A DNA stretch of 64,000 nucleotides, taken from NCBI GenBank assembly GCA_017590115.1, contig JAGGNK010008781.1, positions 4,197,676 to 4,261,675 on the forward strand, read 5' to 3'. Made by a program: the position numbers and the translations under genes. Origin of the DNA: Montifringilla adamsi. Taxonomy: Eukaryota > Chordata > Aves > Passeriformes > Passeridae. This document shows positions 60,275-64,000 of the stretch, one piece after another. Numbering within the stretch: the first letter of the stretch is position 1; the number at the start of each line of letters is the position of its first letter. The notes under the pieces were generated by a model. It saw only the letters and a program-made list of their open reading frames with translations. It was not told the DNA's origin and searched no databases.

Positions 60275-60520
60275 TTCCTTCCAATTATCCCTGTTTATTA
60301 ATTTGGGTGTTCATACTCCAAAGCCACCCGGCAGTGACAGCTCATTATGAGCTTATCTCTCACAGAGGCTACTCCTCGTGGGCAATTACAGCACCTCCGA
60401 TTAATTCCTCTTTAAAGGAGCCCTGGCAGCTTCTAAATTTAAGATTTGTTGATAAAACCCCAAGACCTGAGAGCCAATATTCCCATTAATTATGTTACAT
60501 TTGGGGTTTTTTTTGCCAAT
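60275..60520. promoter_or_regulatory. Candidate conserved noncoding element
   Basis: AATTATCCCTGTTTATTAAT, CAGCTCATTATGAGCTTATC (a local palindrome AGCTCATTATGAGCT) and TCCCATTAATTATGTTACAT words. Confidence 0.42.
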
Positions 60521-60604
60521 TTACAGCAGACACAGTGTGTTTTCCCTCCAGGCTCTGCAGAAGTGATTTGAAAGTCTCCGTAAAGACACGTCCTGGCCCA
60601 AAGT

Positions 60605-60726
60605 TTGGGGACAAGCTTGGAGCAACCTGGCCTAGTGCAAGGTGTCCCAGCCCATGGCAGGGGGTGGAACTGGATGGGCTTTAAGGCCCCTTCCCACCCA
60701 AACCAGTCTGGGATTCCATGATTCCA
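60605..60726 (+). mobile_element. CR1 LINE 3' fragment, intergenic
   Basis: Sense CR1 3' end (AGCTTGGAGCAACCTGGCCT, GGTGTCCCAGCCCATGGCAG, GGGATTCCATGATTCCAT tail octamers). Confidence 0.85.
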
Positions 60727-61019
60727 TCACCGATGGCTGGAAAACACCAGCGTGGCTGATGGGCGTGGTGCTGGATGATGCCCCCTCCTTTTCCCCATCA
60801 CTGTGGTCCCACCTGTGGGACTCAGGACATCATCAGCAGGACAGGGCTGGAGGGGAAATGCCTTGAAGTCCTGGGAAACTGAAAACTGGGCAAATGCACT
60901 TGGACAACTCTGTCCCTGTGGAAAAGAAACAACAGAGGTGGCAGCTCCCAAAGGCAAACAGCACGGGAGGGGCTGATTCCAACTGGGAGCACACGGGTTT
61001 TGTATTGGAAAATAATCCA

Positions 61020-61260
61020 GGGGAAAAAAAAAAAAAAAAAGTGAAAGGTCAAAGCAACTCAGGGTATTTGCTTGGAAATGTAAATATTTGGGATTTCTCT
61101 TTTTTTTTTTTTTTCAAGTTAAGCCTTTGCAAAAGCCTCCCTGTAGTTATAGTCATATATATAAATATGAAGCTCTATTTTTATACTTCTATCAAAATGA
61201 AGCTTACTTTCAACCACCAGCACATACAGAAAAAAAAAAAAAAAAAGCCACCAAAAAAAC
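61020..61260. repeat. A-rich and T-rich homopolymer runs
   Basis: A runs at about 61025-61040 and 61231-61246 flank a T run at 61100-61114. In between is AT-rich sequence (ATATATAAATATGAAG). No element was recognised. Confidence 0.6.
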
Positions 61261-61424
61261 TAGCAGCAGAATTCCACTTGGGAAGCACCTGGATGAAAAG
61301 CTTTGAGCCATCTGCCCTTGGAGCCCCCAAACCTCCCTGGGGTGAGGGGTTCACTCTTGGTTTTAAAGCCCAATCCCCCCTGCTTTGCCCATCTCTCTTC
61401 CCAAGTCCAAAATAGCTCCAGCAG

Positions 61425-61610
61425 TATCCGCTTGGCTCTTCCAGAAAGGATTGTTCAATATTTCTCTGCGAGCTGTGGGATGTCTGCTGCTAGTGAGCAC
61501 ATTAAACAGGGGTATAAATTCGTAATGAGAGCCCTGAAATGAATGGCTCTTATCATTTATGGATGGAATAATTAAAGATACTGTACTTGGAGGTTTTACA
61601 TGGGCCTGTA
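61425..61610. promoter_or_regulatory. Candidate conserved noncoding element
   Basis: GATTGTTCAATATTTCTCTG, GTATAAATTCGTAATGAG and GGAATAATTAAAGATACTG words in a GC-rich neighbourhood. Confidence 0.38.
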
Positions 61611-62084
61611 AATTGTCAGTGAAAGCAGAGAATCAGGAGAGTTGGAACAAGCTCAGGTTGGGCAGTGGAGGTGGCACTTCGGTGCAGTCAGAGCTCAGGG
61701 ACTCTGGAGGATGCCAGCGATGCTCTGGGGACATTCCTGTCCCTGCTTGTGCTCCCCCTTCCCAGCTCCCAGAGAGAGCCAGCCCTGGCTGTCAGAATTT
61801 GAGGTTTTAAGCTTTTTTGGTGACTTTCCTGCCCTTGGAAATCTCCTGCTGGCAGAGCCAGCCCTGGGACTCCCACCTGCTGCTCCACCCCGGTGCCCAG
61901 GGCTGGCAGGGCTACGGGGGATGCTCTGCTCCAGCATCCCAGGCTTTGGGATGGAATTCCCTGGCAGTTCCATGCCCAGCCCATGGGACAGCCTGTGGGG
62001 TGGTGGGTGCAGGGGGGCACCAGCCCACCCAAGCCCCCAGGGTGCCCCATGGGGCAGAACCACCTCTGCCAACACCTCGTCCTA

Positions 62085-62420
62085 TTTTAACTCCGATCAT
62101 CTAAAATACTGTAACTATGGCAACAGCTGCAGGTGAGACTCATTACAGTTAATCCTCTAATTACTAACTACCTCTTCAATCAGTTGTAATTACTTTAGGG
62201 ACACAGTTAACCTCTCATTAGAAACGCATGGCCACGTTTTACCAAAAGCACAAACAGTGACATGCCTGGTAATTTAGCACCGCGGCACTCAAGGCCACTC
62301 TCCGGCTTTTATGCCGGCACAATCTCATCCCTGTCATTAACCAGGAATGGTTGTCATGACAATTAATCATTCAATCCCTCATCAGCAACTTTTGCCAAAT
62401 GTCACCCTGCTCTTGATCAA
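62085..62420. promoter_or_regulatory. Strong candidate conserved noncoding element with X-box and E-boxes
   Basis: A palindromic X-box GTAACTATGGCAAC (62111-62124) overlaps E-box CAGCTG (62124-62129), followed by CAGGTG (62130-62135). Then come TTACAGTTAATCCTC, TAATTACTAACTACC, GTTGTAATTACTTTAGG and GACAATTAATCATTC words. No coding or transposon signal. Confidence 0.5.
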
Positions 62421-62794
62421 ATGAGAAGGGAAAATTAAATGAATCAATTCAGCACCTTGGCATTTGTAACTATTTTTTTTTTGGGGGGGGGTGGGGTGTA
62501 AGTTGGCGGTGGCCCAGCAGCCACAGTGCCACGCTCTGCCCACTTGTGGGGGGTCTGGGAGCCTGGCCTGGGGCTGGGGGGCCCCAAAAGGAGAAGCTCT
62601 AGAGCTGGGGGTCACTCTGCATCCCTCGGGGCTCGTTGACCTGGTAGTCCAGCCCTGTGGGCATCGTGGCACTGCCAGCTCCTGCCACGGCCACCCAGGT
62701 GTCCCCAGCAGTGCAGGGTGATGGCTCAGCCAGCCTGGTGACCTCCAGAGCCAAGCAGAGCGTCCCTTCCTCCACCTCTCTTCCTCCGCCGTGC
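62421..62794. other. Intergenic sequence, nothing recognised
   Basis: A T run followed by a G run lies at about 62472-62490, with GC-rich unique sequence beyond it. Confidence 0.5.
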
Positions 62795-62915
62795 CCCAAT
62801 TTTGCAAACAATCCTCTCTCCGATCATTTTCCTTTTAAACCTGCAATTAGCTGGAGTCATTTGCTGCATGCAAATCCCAGCCCTTAATTACCGGCACTAA
62901 CCTTGAGCTGCGCTG
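62795..62915. promoter_or_regulatory. Candidate element with POU octamer
   Basis: ATGCAAAT at 62868-62875 is flanked by GCAATTAGCTGGAGTCATTTG and CCCTTAATTACCGG. AT-leaning island. Confidence 0.38.
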
Positions 62916-64000
62916 GGGTTCCCAGCAGGCTCAGCCTCAGGGTCCTGCCAGACCCCCCTGCATCCCCAGCCTGACTTTGGGGTTTACACGGGGTCAAGGG
63001 GCTGCTGTGGCTTTGTTCCTGCAAAAAAAAGGTGTTGGGATCTCAGCACTGACAGCTCTGCACCTTCCCCTGGGCCCTGGGAGAGGTTGAGGAGCCTTTG
63101 GTGGGGTACAAGGCTCCCAAATACCCATGGCACTGCTCGGGGCTTCATTTGCAATTTTGGGGGGCTGGGAAGGCAAGGGGTGCTCACCCAGCTGCAGGGA
63201 CCCCAGGGAGATGGATTTGGGATGGCTGTGGATTTGGGATGGCTGTGGATCAGCACGGCCATGTTTTGGGGCAGAGATTCATCAGTCCTGGGGGCTGGCA
63301 GAAGGTTGCCCCTGGCACCCTGAGGCCACGTCTCATCCCAGAGTGGAGCTGACCCCCATGGAGAGCAGACTTTGGGGGGATGCAGCCACAATCCACGTGC
63401 CCTGTGACGGGAGGGGAGCCTGGGGAAGGGGAAGTTTCACTGCCACTCGATTATAGGAGATTGTAAAATCGCATTAGGGAGGCTGGCATTTCAAGGCTGA
63501 TGCGTTTGGACAGGGTGTCTCTCCCCAGCTCAGAGGGATCGATTATCCATCAGAGGGACGGCGGCTGGAGCTGGCACTGCACACAGCTCCCAGCTCTCAC
63601 TGACATCCACAGCCAGGCAGCCCAGGGACCCCCAGCCAGGGCAGGGCTGGGGGAACCCCCAGGGCACCTGGATCCAGTGTCCCCCTGAGCAGGGCAGGGA
63701 CAGGGGCCCCGGGAAGGGGGATGTTCATGTGCTGGAGAGTGGGAGCCAGCACTGAACAGCCCAGCCCGCACTGTTTTAGTTGATAGCCTGGATTGTGAAT
63801 TCCCATCCTGTTTGCTCACACCTTGTGACTCCATTCCTGCTCACAATCCTACCTGGGTGACCCATTTGGTGCCAAAAACCCCTGGCACCAGTACCTGCTT
63901 CCCTCAGTTCCCCCACTGCCATGCCAGGAGCAGCGCCCCGCTTGCTCCCCAAGCCAGGTGTGGCTGGGTGACACCATTCAGTGTCACCTGTCTGGGATGA
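62916..64000. other. GC-rich intergenic sequence to window end, nothing recognised
   Basis: A short duplication (GATTTGGGATGGCTGTG, twice) lies at about 63213-63248. No exon of FAM222A or any other gene was found up to the end. Confidence 0.5.

Noticed and set aside
59818..60489. Met-Asp-Gly-Trp and His-Pro-Ser-Ile repeat proteins
   Set aside because: These are the two strands of a CCAT microsatellite read in frame.
41131..64000. A coding exon of FAM222A, the expected next gene
   Set aside because: I looked for its N-terminal MLACLQRTQ-type sequence and found nothing. The gene must lie beyond the window or its coding exons do.

Overview
The window is nuclear DNA from a vertebrate, almost certainly a bird. 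It holds three multi-exon genes with human-like exon structure, short introns, and many truncated CR1 LINE fragments of the avian type. The CR1 sequences resemble those of songbirds, but I cannot prove the order. Gene order (KCTD10 / UBE3B / MMAB / MVK) matches human 12q24.11, so the locus is a conserved syntenic block. It is probably on a small, gene-rich chromosome. I see no bacterial, viral or CRISPR-type system, and no clear candidate for a wholly new biological system. The interest lies in gene architecture, shared promoters, CR1 and repeat effects on splicing, and a likely regulatory gene desert.

Layout. 1-707 is probably intron 1 of KCTD10 (minus strand), whose coding exon 1 may hold only the start codon (708-710). 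A CpG-rich divergent promoter (711-1143) also serves UBE3B. UBE3B (+, coding 2107-19258) has 26 coding exons that splice in frame to a 1070-residue HECT-type E3 ubiquitin ligase. Its 3' UTR probably runs to about 21.6 kb. The UBE3B and MMAB 3' ends converge across 21.6-26.1 kb, a stretch holding CR1 pieces, an inverted repeat pair and possible conserved elements. MMAB (-, 29317-26590) has nine coding exons and encodes a 227-residue mitochondrial cob(I)alamin adenosyltransferase. MMAB and MVK start 212 bp apart across a shared promoter with an SRE-like site and three evenly spaced CCAAT boxes. MVK (+, 29530-39221) has ten coding exons for a 397-residue mevalonate kinase, including one GC-AG intron.

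From about 39.8 kb to the end I find no protein-coding exon. Human synteny puts this in the MVK-FAM222A interval. It is a GC-rich background broken by AT-rich, homeodomain-motif-rich islands that look like conserved noncoding elements, four CR1 fragments, and a cluster of tandem arrays between 55.1 and 60.2 kb.

Functionally, MVK and MMAB are linked by sterol (SREBP-2) control in mammals, and the promoter motifs fit the same logic here. UBE3B is an independent ubiquitin ligase. All gene models were assembled by hand by joining exons with GT-AG (one GC-AG) boundaries, checking phase at every junction and comparing with the human protein families as I know them. No alignment or expression data were available.
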